Under the pieces are notes generated by a model that was not told where the DNA came from, made no database searches, and was given only the letters and a program-made list of their open reading frames with translations. Positions 18,154 to 29,481 of a stretch of DNA of 64,000 bases are shown one piece after another (within the stretch, counting starts at the first letter, position 1; each line of letters opens with the position of its first letter). Source of the DNA: Mariniphaga anaerophila (GTDB taxonomy: Bacteria; Bacteroidota; Bacteroidia; Bacteroidales; Prolixibacteraceae); assembly GCF_900129025.1 (NCBI RefSeq), contig NZ_FQUM01000007.1:1-64000 (forward strand), in the 5' to 3' direction. The position numbers and the translations under genes are program-made.

Positions 18154-19257
18154 ATGACAGAACCCTTCAGACAAATACTAAGAGAGTATTTTAGCTTTTC
18201 GAAAAAAGACCGCCGGGCAATTTTGGCGCTCTGTGCAATTATTCTCTTTTTTATTTCTGGAAATTTGGTTCTTAAATACATCGAACCAAAGCCAGACTCT
18301 GCCTCTGCAGAAATTATTGCGGTTTTTGAAAAATGGGATGCGGAGTCTGAAAATACGTTAGGGTTTAAAAGCTTGTTTCATTTTAATCCGAATACGGTCT
18401 CTGCCCAAAAGTTTGACTCATTGGATTTGCCGGCGTTTGTCAAAAAGAATATGCTGAGTTATCGGGCAGCCGGGGGAAGTTTTAAGAATGCAGCAGCTGT
18501 TCGCAAAATATACGGGATGAATGACAGCATTTATGCCGCAATAGAAAAGTATATTGATATTCCTTCTGAAATAACAGCAGAGCCCAACGTACACTCCAAA
18601 AGTAAAGGAGAACGTGCTTTTAGGCATTTTGACCCAAACACTGCGGGCGCAGACGAATTGCTAAATCTTGGATTCAACTCGTTTCAGATTTCTAATCTGA
18701 TTAAATACAGAAAAAGCGGCGGCACTTTTTCCGAAGCAAATGATTTGCTGAAGATTTATGGAATTGATTCGGCCTTTTTTAACTCCCTGAAAAATTACAT
18801 TGAGATCGACGAGAAACCTGTTCAAGTTTCAGAAGAAGACGTTGAAGAACCAGCTCTGTTCGTAGTTGATATTAATACTGCCGACGCTACCGAGCTGCAA
18901 AAACTGAGGGGAATTGGAGCTGTTTTTTCCGGCCGTATAATTAAGTACCGAAATCTACTTGGCGGATTTTACGACAAGCACCAATTGCTCGAGGTTTACG
19001 GTTTCCCCGAAGAAACGTTTCATTCAATAAAAGGAAACATTGTTGCTGATTCACTACAAGTAAAAAAGTTGCGGTTGAATTTTGCAGACTATTCAGAGCT
19101 CCTTCGTCATCCTTATTTGAGAAAGGAGCAGGTTGAAGCAATATTAAATTATCGTGACGAGAACGGACCTTTTCGCTCGGTTGAATATCTACTCTCTGAA
19201 AACCTGCTGGATACTGCTTCTTTTAAGGCGTTAGTCCCCTATTTAACCTGCCGTTAA
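18154..19257 (+). CDS. Membrane-anchored helix-hairpin-helix (ComEA-like) protein
   Basis: This protein of about 367 residues has one transmembrane anchor near residues 25-42 (ILALCAIILFFISGNLVL). A long outer part follows with four to five ComEA-type HhH units, recognisable from FNPNTVSAQKFDSL, FDPNTAGADELLNLGF, VDINTADATELQKLRGIGAVFSGRIIKYR and LNFADYSELLRHPYL. HhH units of this type bind DNA without sequence preference, and ComEA-like proteins act in DNA uptake; a structural role is also possible. The frame is open from ATG 18097, but the added 19 residues lie inside the inverted repeat and look non-coding, so ATG 18154 (MTEPFRQIL) is chosen. Confidence 0.8.
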   Translation: MTEPFRQILREYFSFSKKDRRAILALCAIILFFISGNLVLKYIEPKPDSASAEIIAVFEKWDAESENTLGFKSLFHFNPNTVSAQKFDSLDLPAFVKKNMLSYRAAGGSFKNAAAVRKIYGMNDSIYAAIEKYIDIPSEITAEPNVHSKSKGERAFRHFDPNTAGADELLNLGFNSFQISNLIKYRKSGGTFSEANDLLKIYGIDSAFFNSLKNYIEIDEKPVQVSEEDVEEPALFVVDINTADATELQKLRGIGAVFSGRIIKYRNLLGGFYDKHQLLEVYGFPEETFHSIKGNIVADSLQVKKLRLNFADYSELLRHPYLRKEQVEAILNYRDENGPFRSVEYLLSENLLDTASFKALVPYLTCR

Positions 19258-19309
19258 AATTGATTAAAAGGTTTGTTACAGGTAGGAATAATTATTTTTT
19301 TCCTTTAAA

Positions 19310-19340
19310 TTTGATTTGCTGTGAATAATTTCTAAATTTG
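19310..19340 (+). promoter_or_regulatory. Promoter of rpsU
   Basis: TTTG at 19310-19313, 19 bases, then TAAATTTG at 19333-19340 is a full match to the Bacteroidota -33/-7 consensus. It places the start of transcription near 19347, about 20 bases before the rpsU ATG at 19368. It also means that the ATG at 19338 is not the start codon. Confidence 0.75.
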
Positions 19341-19367
19341 CGCCTCAATTTAAAATACGGTATCAAA

Positions 19368-19559
19368 ATGATTGTTATTCCGGTAAAAGAAGGCGAAAAT
19401 ATAGAAAGGGCTTTAAAAAGATTCAAACGGAAGTTTGAAAAAACTGGCGTAGTTAAGGAATTGCGTGATCGTCAGAAGTTTACAAAACCTTCAATCAGAA
19501 GAAGGGAAGAAGTAAAAAAGGCCATTTACATTGAACAATTACAGCGCCAGGAAGACTGA
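19368..19559 (+). CDS. rpsU: Small ribosomal subunit protein bS21
   Basis: The protein is 63 residues, starting MIVIPVKEGENIERALKRF, with the basic FKRKFEKTGVVKELRDRQ segment and the RREEVKKA helix typical of S21. S21 sits at the 30S platform next to the anti-Shine-Dalgarno end of 16S rRNA. In Bacteroidota it helps hide that sequence, in line with the weak use of Shine-Dalgarno signals. The ATG at 19368 follows a strong promoter. The gene leads the rpsU-xerC-hpf group seen before tuf in other Bacteroidota. Confidence 0.95.
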   Translation: MIVIPVKEGENIERALKRFKRKFEKTGVVKELRDRQKFTKPSIRRREEVKKAIYIEQLQRQED

Positions 19560-19593
19560 TGTAATTTGGTTCCTGGTGTTAGCAGGAAGATGA

Positions 19594-20478
19594 ATGAACT
19601 ATCAGGAATCGTTTGTTAATTATTTGAGGTATGAGAAGAGAGACTCTTCGCATACTGTGACAGCATACAGAAAAGACCTCGATCAATTCGTGCTATATTG
19701 CACAGAAATGATCGGGGAATTTGATGTTAAAAGGGTAGATGCAAAGTTGGTGAGGGGCTGGGTTATCGAACTGATGGAAGAGCATTACATGCCACAATCA
19801 GTAAATCGGAAAATTTCAACCCTAAAAGCCTTTTTTCGGTTTTTGATGAAGAATGAGGTTGTTGATAACAACCCGGCATTGAATATACCGCTGCCTAAAA
19901 TCAGAAAAAAACTACCCGGTTTTGTCGAGGAAAATAGTTTGATTCATTTGCTTGACGACGGATTTTTTTCGAATGATTTTAGGGGAGTAAGGGATAAATT
20001 AATAATTACCTTATTATATGGTACCGGAATAAGGCTTGCAGAACTGTTGAACCTTAAGGAACGTGATTTCGATACCGCCGGTTGTTTAATAAAGGTGTTG
20101 GGCAAGCGGCAAAAAGAAAGAGTAATTCCTTATCCCAAAAACATAAATCAGCTATTGCAGCAGTATATCGAAATTAGAAACAGAGAAGTTGGAAACAGTC
20201 CGGATGTTTTGCTCGTAACAGAAAAAGGAAAGCCGGTTTACGAAAAATTAACATACAGGGTTGTGAAAAAATATCTGGAACAGGTAACTTCGCTGGAAAA
20301 GAAAAGCCCTCATGTTTTGAGGCACTCGTATGCTACCCACTTATTAAACCGGGGAGCAGACCTGAATGCGGTTAAAGAGTTGTTGGGGCATTCAAATTTG
20401 TCCGCAACTCAGATATATACGCACACAACATTTGAGAAATTGCAACGTGTTTATAAACAAGCCCACCCAAGGGGTTAA
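19594..20478 (+). CDS. xerC: Tyrosine recombinase XerC/XerD
   Basis: This 294-residue site-specific recombinase probably resolves chromosome dimers at dif. The N-terminal core-binding SAM-like domain (about 1-85) ends before the catalytic domain. Catalytic residues are visible: Arg in YGTGIRLAELL, Lys in VLGKRQKER, His-x-x-Arg in HVLRHSYATHLL, His in LLGHSNL and Tyr in TQIYTHTT. AGGAAG lies ten bases before the ATG. The housekeeping context and full length argue against an integron or phage integrase. Confidence 0.92.
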   Translation: MNYQESFVNYLRYEKRDSSHTVTAYRKDLDQFVLYCTEMIGEFDVKRVDAKLVRGWVIELMEEHYMPQSVNRKISTLKAFFRFLMKNEVVDNNPALNIPLPKIRKKLPGFVEENSLIHLLDDGFFSNDFRGVRDKLIITLLYGTGIRLAELLNLKERDFDTAGCLIKVLGKRQKERVIPYPKNINQLLQQYIEIRNREVGNSPDVLLVTEKGKPVYEKLTYRVVKKYLEQVTSLEKKSPHVLRHSYATHLLNRGADLNAVKELLGHSNLSATQIYTHTTFEKLQRVYKQAHPRG

Positions 20479-20496
20479 CTATTAAAAAGTGTTACT

Positions 20497-20799
20497 ATGG
20501 AAATTACAATTAATTCAGTTCATTTCACCGCAGACAAGAAGCTGGTGGATTTCGTTAATAAGAAAGTGAATAAGCTTGATACCTTTTTTGATGGTATTAT
20601 TAATGCTGAAGTAACATTGAAAGTATTAAGGCCTGAAGCAGCGAAAAACAAAGTTTCAGAAATTAAGGTTTCCATCCCCGGCAACGACTATCTATTTGCA
20701 AAGAAAGAAGCCGATACATTTGAAGAAGCAACTGATTTAGCCATCGATGCACTGCGCAGACAACTCGTAAAATTTAAAGATAAACTCAAGAGTAAATAA
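20497..20799 (+). CDS. hpf: Ribosome hibernation promoting factor (short HPF/RaiA family)
   Basis: This 100-residue protein of the sigma-54 modulation/RaiA family binds the 30S decoding channel and inactivates ribosomes during slow growth. The beta-alpha-beta-beta-beta-alpha pattern is clear: MEITINSVHFTADKKLVDFVNKKV, then FDGIINAEVTLKV, then a second helix with FEEATDLAIDALRRQLVKFKDKLK. No C-terminal dimerisation domain is present, so it is the short form. It follows xerC by 18 bases and is probably cotranscribed with it. Confidence 0.92.
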   Translation: MEITINSVHFTADKKLVDFVNKKVNKLDTFFDGIINAEVTLKVLRPEAAKNKVSEIKVSIPGNDYLFAKKEADTFEEATDLAIDALRRQLVKFKDKLKSK

Positions 20800-20834
20800 A
20801 AATCTAAAAATTGATCATCAAATCCTAGATTTTT
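20798..20834 (+). terminator. Hairpin after hpf
   Basis: AAAAATCTA (20798-20806) and TAGATTTTT (20826-20834) form a 9-bp inverted repeat with a 19-base loop, directly at the stop codon of hpf. The stem is AT-rich, so termination strength is uncertain. Confidence 0.45.
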
Positions 20835-20847
20835 AAAATAATATTTT

Positions 20848-20947
20848 TACATTTGCACACCCTTTTTAGGGGCGTTCCAGAAACTGTTGAAATTAAAGTA
20901 CTTTCACCTAGTTTATTGCTGTTGCAGCAGATTTAGGTGAATGAGTA
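20848..20947 (+). other. Promoter and structured untranslated region ahead of the tRNA-tuf cluster
   Basis: TACATTTG at 20848-20855 is an exact -7 element. Downstream, TACT plus TTCACCTA (20903-20910) can pair with TAGGTGAA (20934-20941) plus AGTA. A second stem sits inside it (TGCTG, loop TTG, CAGCA). No reading frame of note covers the 260 bases between hpf and tRNA-Gly. The element could be a small RNA or a structured leader of the tRNA transcript. No known RNA family was recognised. Confidence 0.4.
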
Positions 20948-21027
20948 GAAGAGTCATTTTGTTGTGAATTTTCTGCTAAATAAGAAAGAAAGGCTTTGAG
21001 CTTGTCTTCAGTTCTGATAAAATTTTG

Positions 21028-21035
21028 TAATTTTG
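21028..21035 (+). promoter_or_regulatory. -7 element TAATTTTG ahead of tRNA-Gly
   Basis: This is an exact TAnnTTTG match 25 bases before the first base of tRNA-Gly, at the distance expected for a short precursor leader. No -33 TTTG is found at the standard spacing. Confidence 0.5.
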
Positions 21036-21060
21036 CATCGCATTTTACGTGCAATATATT

Positions 21061-21133
21061 GCGGGAGTAGCTCAGTCGATAGAGCATTAGCCTTCCAAGC
21101 TAAGGGTCGCGGGTTTGAATCCCGTCTCCCGCT
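21061..21133 (+). tRNA. tRNA-Gly (TCC)
   Basis: The 73 bases form a complete cloverleaf: acceptor GCGGGAG/CTCCCGC, D-arm with GCTC/GAGC, anticodon stem TTAGC/GCTAA with loop CTTCCAA (anticodon TCC, reading GGA), and T-arm GCGGG-TTTGAAT-CCCGT. The discriminator is T and CCA is not encoded. Confidence 0.97.
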
Positions 21134-21140
21134 CAAAAAC

Positions 21141-21180
21141 GAGACCAGAGTTTTAAGCAGAAGCTTTTAACTCTTGTCTC
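21141..21180 (+). other. Hairpin between tRNA-Gly and tRNA-Thr
   Basis: GAGAC, AGAGTT and AAGC pair in order with GCTT, AACTCT and GTCTC, giving a long, nearly perfect stem followed by TTTGTGTG. It may be a processing signal or a partial terminator that lowers transcription into tRNA-Thr and tuf. Confidence 0.55.
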
Positions 21181-21194
21181 TTTGTGTGTTAATG

Positions 21195-21266
<72 letters not shown>

Positions 21267-21301
21267 CAATGAATTTAGATAATAATTAAAAATTTGGAGT
21301 T

Positions 21302-22489
21302 ATGGCTAAACAAACATTTGTAAGGGACAAAGACCACGTCAATATTGGTACAATTGGCCACGTTGACCATGGTAAAACTACCCTGACAGCTGCTATCACA
21401 ACTGTATTGGCCAAGAGAGGCCTTTCTGAAATTAAATCATTTGATTCAATTGATAATGCACCTGAAGAAAAAGAAAGGGGTATTACAATTAATACTTCTC
21501 ACGTAGAGTATCAGACTGAAAAACGTCACTATGCTCACGTTGACTGTCCCGGTCACGCCGACTATGTTAAGAACATGGTTACTGGTGCTGCCCAGATGGA
21601 CGGTGCAATTATCGTAGTAGCGGCAACTGATGGTCCTATGCCACAAACACGTGAGCATATTCTTTTGGCTCGTCAGGTAAACGTTCCTAGGCTTGTTGTT
21701 TTTATGAACAAAGTAGACATGGTTGACGACGAAGAGTTGTTGGAACTGGTTGAAATGGAAATTCGTGAATTGCTCGATTTCTATGACTTCGACGGTGACA
21801 ATACTCCTGTTATCAAAGGTTCTGCATTGGGTGCATTGAATGGCGAACCACAATGGGAAGATAAAATTATGGAACTGATGGATGCAGTTGATACTTGGAT
21901 TCCGCTGCCTCCCCGTGAAGTTGACAAACCATTCCTGATGCCTGTTGAAGACGTATTCTCTATTACAGGACGTGGAACAGTTGCTACCGGACGTATTGAA
22001 ACCGGTATCGTTCATACTGGTGATGAATTGCAGTTGATTGGTTTGGGAGCTGAAGGACGTAAAACTGTTTGTACAGGTGTTGAAATGTTCCGTAAAATCC
22101 TCGACGAAGGTCAGGCAGGTGATAACGTAGGTTTGTTGCTTCGTGGTGTTGATAAAAAAGAAATCAAACGTGGACAGATTCTTGCGAAACCAGGTTCAAT
22201 TACTCCTCATACTAAATTTAAAGCTGAGGTTTACGTATTGAAAAAAGAAGAAGGTGGTCGTCATACTCCGTTCCACAATAAATATCGTCCTCAATTCTAC
22301 GTACGTACACTTGATGTAACCGGCGAAATTCAATTACCTGAAGGTCGCGAAATGGTTATGCCTGGTGATAACGTAACAATTGAAGTGGATTTGATTTACC
22401 CTGTTGCACTTAACATTGGTTTGCGTTTTGCAATCCGTGAAGGTGGTCGTACCGTAGGTGCAGGTCAGGTTACTGAAATTTTGAGTTAG
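21302..22489 (+). CDS. tuf: Translation elongation factor Tu
   Basis: This 395-residue GTPase delivers aminoacyl-tRNA to the ribosome. The G motifs are [10 protein letters not shown] (about 19-28), [17 protein letters not shown] and SAL. Domains 2 and 3 follow, with [11 protein letters not shown] and the C-terminal [16 protein letters not shown]. It is cotranscribed with the upstream tRNA-Thr and ends at a strong hairpin. The antisense frame is open for 189 codons but has no coding character. Confidence 0.99.
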   Translation: MAKQTFVRDKDHVNIGTIGHVDHGKTTLTAAITTVLAKRGLSEIKSFDSIDNAPEEKERGITINTSHVEYQTEKRHYAHVDCPGHADYVKNMVTGAAQMDGAIIVVAATDGPMPQTREHILLARQVNVPRLVVFMNKVDMVDDEELLELVEMEIRELLDFYDFDGDNTPVIKGSALGALNGEPQWEDKIMELMDAVDTWIPLPPREVDKPFLMPVEDVFSITGRGTVATGRIETGIVHTGDELQLIGLGAEGRKTVCTGVEMFRKILDEGQAGDNVGLLLRGVDKKEIKRGQILAKPGSITPHTKFKAEVYVLKKEEGGRHTPFHNKYRPQFYVRTLDVTGEIQLPEGREMVMPGDNVTIEVDLIYPVALNIGLRFAIREGGRTVGAGQVTEILS

Positions 22490-22513
22490 TCTATTACAAT
22501 CTTATATAAATAA

Positions 22514-22540
22514 GTTCCGGGCCATTGGCCCGGAACTGTT
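22514..22540 (+). terminator. Terminator or attenuating hairpin after tuf
   Basis: GTTCCGGGCC, loop ATT, GGCCCGGAAC is a perfect 10-bp GC-rich stem followed by TGTTT. The U-tract is short, so some read-through into secE-nusG is likely. Confidence 0.7.
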
Positions 22541-22541
22541 T

Positions 22542-22601
22542 ACGGAAGAAACTCATCCAGGGAGTTTTGTTTTTGTGTAAGTTCGATTCTTACCTTCCGT
22601 T
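22542..22601 (+). tRNA. Incomplete tRNA-like element, possibly a tRNA-Trp remnant
   Basis: ACGGAAG (22542-22548) pairs perfectly with CTTCCGT (22594-22600). A perfect T-arm lies inside: GTAAG, loop TTCGATT, CTTAC (22577-22593), with the conserved T54 T55 C56 G57 A58 and a G53-C61 pair. Only one more arm exists, AACTC-ATCCAGG-GAGTT. Read as an anticodon arm, its 7-base loop has T33, anticodon CCA (Trp) and a purine at 37, so the D-arm would be missing. Read as a D-arm, the anticodon arm would be missing. Related genomes have tRNA-Trp at this place between tuf and secE. The discriminator is T, not the G of normal bacterial tRNA-Trp. A pseudogene is the likeliest reading. Confidence 0.5.
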
Positions 22602-22621
22602 CGAAAATAACCACAGTTGAA

Positions 22622-22813
22622 ATGAAGTTAAAAATCTATTTGCAGGAGGCTTACGATGAACTTATTCATAAGGTAACATGGCCTACCTGGAAAGAACTGC
22701 AAAGCAGTGCATTGGTTGTAATGGTTGCTTCCTTTATTATATCACTCTTAATCTTCGTTATGGATCTGTCATTCAGAAACATAATGAGTTTTATTTATGG
22801 ATTATTTTATTAA
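22622..22813 (+). CDS. secE: Preprotein translocase subunit SecE
   Basis: This 63-residue inner-membrane protein has one transmembrane helix (about 31-56). Before it is the conserved amphipathic segment with EAYDELIHKVTWPTWKEL, where the TWP motif is diagnostic. It clamps SecY in the SecYEG channel. It lies directly before nusG, the universal bacterial arrangement. Confidence 0.95.
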   Translation: MKLKIYLQEAYDELIHKVTWPTWKELQSSALVVMVASFIISLLIFVMDLSFRNIMSFIYGLFY

Positions 22814-22834
22814 TTGAAATCCTTGGGTCAGAAA

Positions 22835-23383
22835 ATGAGCGACAATACAAAAAAATGGTATGTTCTTCGAGCTATAGGAGGTAAGGAGAAGAAAGCGAAA
22901 GAATATATCGAAAACGAAATCGCAGTTGGAGATCTGAAGGGTTTTGTTGAACAGGTTTTAATACCTACGGAAAAGGTATATCAAATCCGAAACGGTAAAA
23001 AAATCAGTAAGGAACGAAACTTTTTCCCAGGCTATGTGCTCATTGAAGCAACGTTGGTAGGAGAGGTAGCACATATTCTTAGGAATGTGCCGAACATTAT
23101 TGGATTTCTTGGCGACACCAAAGGTGGGGATCCTGTACCAATGAGGCAAAATGAAGTCAATAGAATTTTGGGAAGGGTGGATGAACTTGCTGAAACTGAT
23201 GAGGAATTGAACAACCCATTCGTGGTTGGAGAAACCGTGAAAGTGATCGACGGACCATTTAACGGCTTTAACGGAACCATTGAGGCAATCAATGAAGAGA
23301 AGAAGAAGCTGCAGGTAATGGTGAAGATTTTTGGACGTAAAACGCCTTTGGAACTTAGCTTCATGCAGGTTGAAAAGGAATAG
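22835..23383 (+). CDS. nusG: Transcription termination/antitermination factor NusG
   Basis: The protein has 182 residues from ATG 22835 ([18 protein letters not shown]). The NGN domain carries the family-typical WYVLR start and the [10 protein letters not shown] strand. The C-terminal KOW domain has [21 protein letters not shown]. NusG binds RNA polymerase and links it to Rho or the ribosome. An in-frame TTG at 22814 would add seven residues but lacks family support. The gene begins the run nusG-rplK-rplA-rplJ-rplL-rpoB-rpoC. Confidence 0.97.
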   Translation: MSDNTKKWYVLRAIGGKEKKAKEYIENEIAVGDLKGFVEQVLIPTEKVYQIRNGKKISKERNFFPGYVLIEATLVGEVAHILRNVPNIIGFLGDTKGGDPVPMRQNEVNRILGRVDELAETDEELNNPFVVGETVKVIDGPFNGFNGTIEAINEEKKKLQVMVKIFGRKTPLELSFMQVEKE

Positions 23384-23403
23384 TAACGCTTTATTATTTT
23401 ATT

Positions 23404-23844
23404 ATGGCGAAAGAAGTTGCTGGATTAATTAAATTACAAATCAAAGGTGGGGCGGCAAACCCGTCACCGCCGGTGGGACCAGCATTAGGTGCCAAGGGAG
23501 TTAATATAATGCAGTTCTGCAAACAGTTTAATGCGCGTACTCAAGACCAAGCAGGTAAAGTATTGCCGGTAATTATAACTGTTTACGGCGACAAGTCGTT
23601 TGACTTCATTATTAAACAACCTCCCGTAGCCGTTCAGTTGCTCGAAGCAGCAAAAGTAAAGAAAGGTTCAGCAGAACCACATGTCAGCAAAGTAGCCGCT
23701 ATCTCCTGGGATCAGGTAAAACAGATAGCTGAAGGCAAAATGGTTGACCTGAATTGCTTTACTGTTGAATCGGCGATGAGAATGGTAGCTGGAACTGCCA
23801 GAAGTATGGGAATCACTGTAAAAGGTGCTTCACCATTCAAATAA
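23404..23844 (+). CDS. rplK: Large ribosomal subunit protein uL11
   Basis: The protein is 146 residues long. Its N-terminal domain has [21 protein letters not shown], the Pro-rich helix that contacts the GTPase centre. The C-terminal rRNA-binding domain has SMGITVKG. It binds 23S rRNA at the thiostrepton region with L10-L12. It is followed by rplA after 20 bases. Confidence 0.98.
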   Translation: MAKEVAGLIKLQIKGGAANPSPPVGPALGAKGVNIMQFCKQFNARTQDQAGKVLPVIITVYGDKSFDFIIKQPPVAVQLLEAAKVKKGSAEPHVSKVAAISWDQVKQIAEGKMVDLNCFTVESAMRMVAGTARSMGITVKGASPFK

Positions 23845-23864
23845 CAAAAATTAAATCTTTTAAG

Positions 23865-24569
23865 ATGGGCAGAATTACGAAAAATAAAAAAGCTTCTCTT
23901 GGTAAACTCGAAAAAGGAAAAGCTTACTCAATTGATGAAGCAGCTCAACTGGTAAAAGAAGTTACTTATACCAAGTTCGATGCTTCAATTGATATTGATG
24001 TGAGGTTAGGAGTTGACCCGAGAAAAGCTAACCAGATGGTTAGAGGCGTAGTTTCTTTACCCCATGGAACAGGAAAAGAGATTCGTGTGCTCGCATTGGT
24101 TACTCCCGATAGGGAAGAAGAAGCCAAAGCAGCCGGAGCGGATTATGTAGGTTTAGATGAATATATCGACAAAATCAAAGGCGGTTGGACTGACATTGAC
24201 GTAATAATTACCATGCCTCCAGTAATGGGGAAAGTTGGCCAGTTAGGACGTATATTAGGTCCCCGTGGTTTAATGCCAAACCCAAAAAGCGGCACTGTTA
24301 CCATGGAAGTGGGAAAAGCAGTGAGCGAAGTTAAACAGGGTAAAATTGATTTTAAGGTTGACAAATTTGGGATCGTTCATACTTCAATAGGTAAGGTATC
24401 CTTTACTCCAGAAAAGATAAGGGATAACGCTGTTGAGTTCATGAAAACAATTCTAAAATTAAAGCCAATAGCCGCAAAAGGTACATATGTAAAGAGCATT
24501 TATCTGTCCAGTACCATGAGCCCTGGTATTAAAGTTGAACTAAAGTCAGTTGCTGACAAAACAGAGTAG
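23865..24569 (+). CDS. rplA: Large ribosomal subunit protein uL1
   Basis: The protein is 234 residues, with [20 protein letters not shown] in domain I, and [19 protein letters not shown] and [17 protein letters not shown] as family landmarks. It forms the L1 stalk and moves E-site tRNA. In many bacteria it also represses its own operon by binding the mRNA; a site for that is not obvious in the short leader here. rplJ starts two bases after its stop codon. Confidence 0.98.
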   Translation: MGRITKNKKASLGKLEKGKAYSIDEAAQLVKEVTYTKFDASIDIDVRLGVDPRKANQMVRGVVSLPHGTGKEIRVLALVTPDREEEAKAAGADYVGLDEYIDKIKGGWTDIDVIITMPPVMGKVGQLGRILGPRGLMPNPKSGTVTMEVGKAVSEVKQGKIDFKVDKFGIVHTSIGKVSFTPEKIRDNAVEFMKTILKLKPIAAKGTYVKSIYLSSTMSPGIKVELKSVADKTE

Positions 24570-24571
24570 AA

Positions 24572-25090
24572 ATGAAAAGTACAGAAAAGAAAGTTATTAT
24601 AGATAACCTAAAGGATCAGATTGATTCGTACAGCCATTTTTACCTTACTGACATTAGTGGTTTAAATGCTGAAGATACCAGTAGTTTAAGAAGACTATGT
24701 TTTAAGCAAGACGTAAAACTGGTTGTTGCGAAAAACACCCTTCTGCGTAAAGCACTTGAAGGTTCTTCCAAGAACGCCGAAGAGCTTTACGATGCACTCA
24801 AGGGAAATACATCAATAATGTTTACAGAAACTGGTAACGTTCCTGCAAAACTGATTAAAGACTTCAGCAAAAAATATAAAAAGCCAGTATTGAAGGCTGC
24901 TTATGTTGAAGAATCAGTTTACATGGGCGAAAACCAGCTCGATGCGCTAATTGCAGTGAAATCGAAAAACGAACTTATTGGCGATGTTGTTGCCTTGTTA
25001 CAATCACCAATGCAAACATTACTCTCACAATTGCAATCAGGTGGTAATACAATACACGGTGTTCTTGAAACACTGAAAGAGAGAGAATAA
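24572..25090 (+). CDS. rplJ: Large ribosomal subunit protein uL10
   Basis: The protein is 172 residues, with the N-terminal rRNA-binding domain (FYLTDISGLNAEDTSSLRRLCFKQDVKLVVAKNTLLRKAL) and a C-terminal helix that carries L7/L12 dimers. It forms the base of the ribosomal stalk. It is tightly spaced after rplA and 35 bases before rplL. Confidence 0.98.
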   Translation: MKSTEKKVIIDNLKDQIDSYSHFYLTDISGLNAEDTSSLRRLCFKQDVKLVVAKNTLLRKALEGSSKNAEELYDALKGNTSIMFTETGNVPAKLIKDFSKKYKKPVLKAAYVEESVYMGENQLDALIAVKSKNELIGDVVALLQSPMQTLLSQLQSGGNTIHGVLETLKERE

Positions 25091-25125
25091 TTTTTTTTAG
25101 AAATCTTTAATAAAAACAAATAGAA

Positions 25126-25506
25126 ATGGCAGATTTAAAACAGCTTGCAGAAGAGTTGGTAAACTTAACTGTTAAAGAGGTTAACGAATTAGCTGGAATT
25201 CTTAAAGAAGAATACGGTATTGAACCAGCCGCAGCTGCAGTAGCAGTAGCAGGTCCGGCTGCAGGTGGCGCAGAAGGCGAAGCCGCAGCAGAACAGACTG
25301 AATTCGACGTAATTCTGAAGGCTGCTGGTCAGTCTAAACTGGCAGTAGTTAAACTCGTAAAAGAATTGACCGGTCTTGGTCTGAAAGAAGCCAAAGCAGT
25401 GGTTGATGAAGCTCCGAAAGCAATTAAAGAAAAAATTTCCAAGGATGAAGCAGAATCGCTTAAAAGTCAGTTGGAAGAAGCAGGAGCCGAAGTTGAAGTT
25501 AAATAA
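25126..25506 (+). CDS. rplL: Large ribosomal subunit protein bL12
   Basis: The protein is 126 residues. It has an N-terminal dimerisation domain, an Ala/Gly-rich hinge ([21 protein letters not shown]), and a C-terminal factor-binding domain with [31 protein letters not shown]. It recruits translation GTPases. A hairpin with a U-tract separates it from rpoB. Confidence 0.98.
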   Translation: MADLKQLAEELVNLTVKEVNELAGILKEEYGIEPAAAAVAVAGPAAGGAEGEAAAEQTEFDVILKAAGQSKLAVVKLVKELTGLGLKEAKAVVDEAPKAIKEKISKDEAESLKSQLEEAGAEVEVK

Positions 25507-25540
25507 TCGCAATTCAGACCTTATTAAATAGAGGTTGTAT

Positions 25541-25578
25541 GGTTTAGAGTCTTGTCAGGCAGGATTCTAAACCTTTTT
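25541..25578 (+). terminator. Attenuator hairpin between rplL and rpoB
   Basis: GGTTTAGAGTC (25541-25551) pairs with GATTCTAAACC (25563-25573) over 11 positions with one G-T pair and an 11-base loop. TTTTT follows at once. Since rpoBC have no other obvious promoter, this looks like a partial terminator that sets ribosomal protein against polymerase output. Confidence 0.65.
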
Positions 25579-25616
25579 GTGTATTTATATTTTATATAAT
25601 TAACCTGTATAAATAC

Positions 25617-29429
<3,813 letters not shown>

Positions 29430-29481
29430 TACTCCATCTTCCTGTATTTTGGTTCTGTTATAATGATTTTTAATTCAGATT

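Noticed and set aside
19594-20478. Tyrosine recombinase as a sign of an integron or mobile element
   Set aside because: It has the size of XerC/D and lies in a conserved housekeeping block, with no att sites or cargo.
20835-21060. Additional tRNA (Tyr) ahead of tRNA-Gly
   Set aside because: No acceptor/T-arm pair and no GTA anticodon arm could be built in this segment.
21446-22015. 189-codon open frame antisense to tuf
   Set aside because: It is a shadow of a highly codon-biased gene; EF-Tu is certain on the plus strand.
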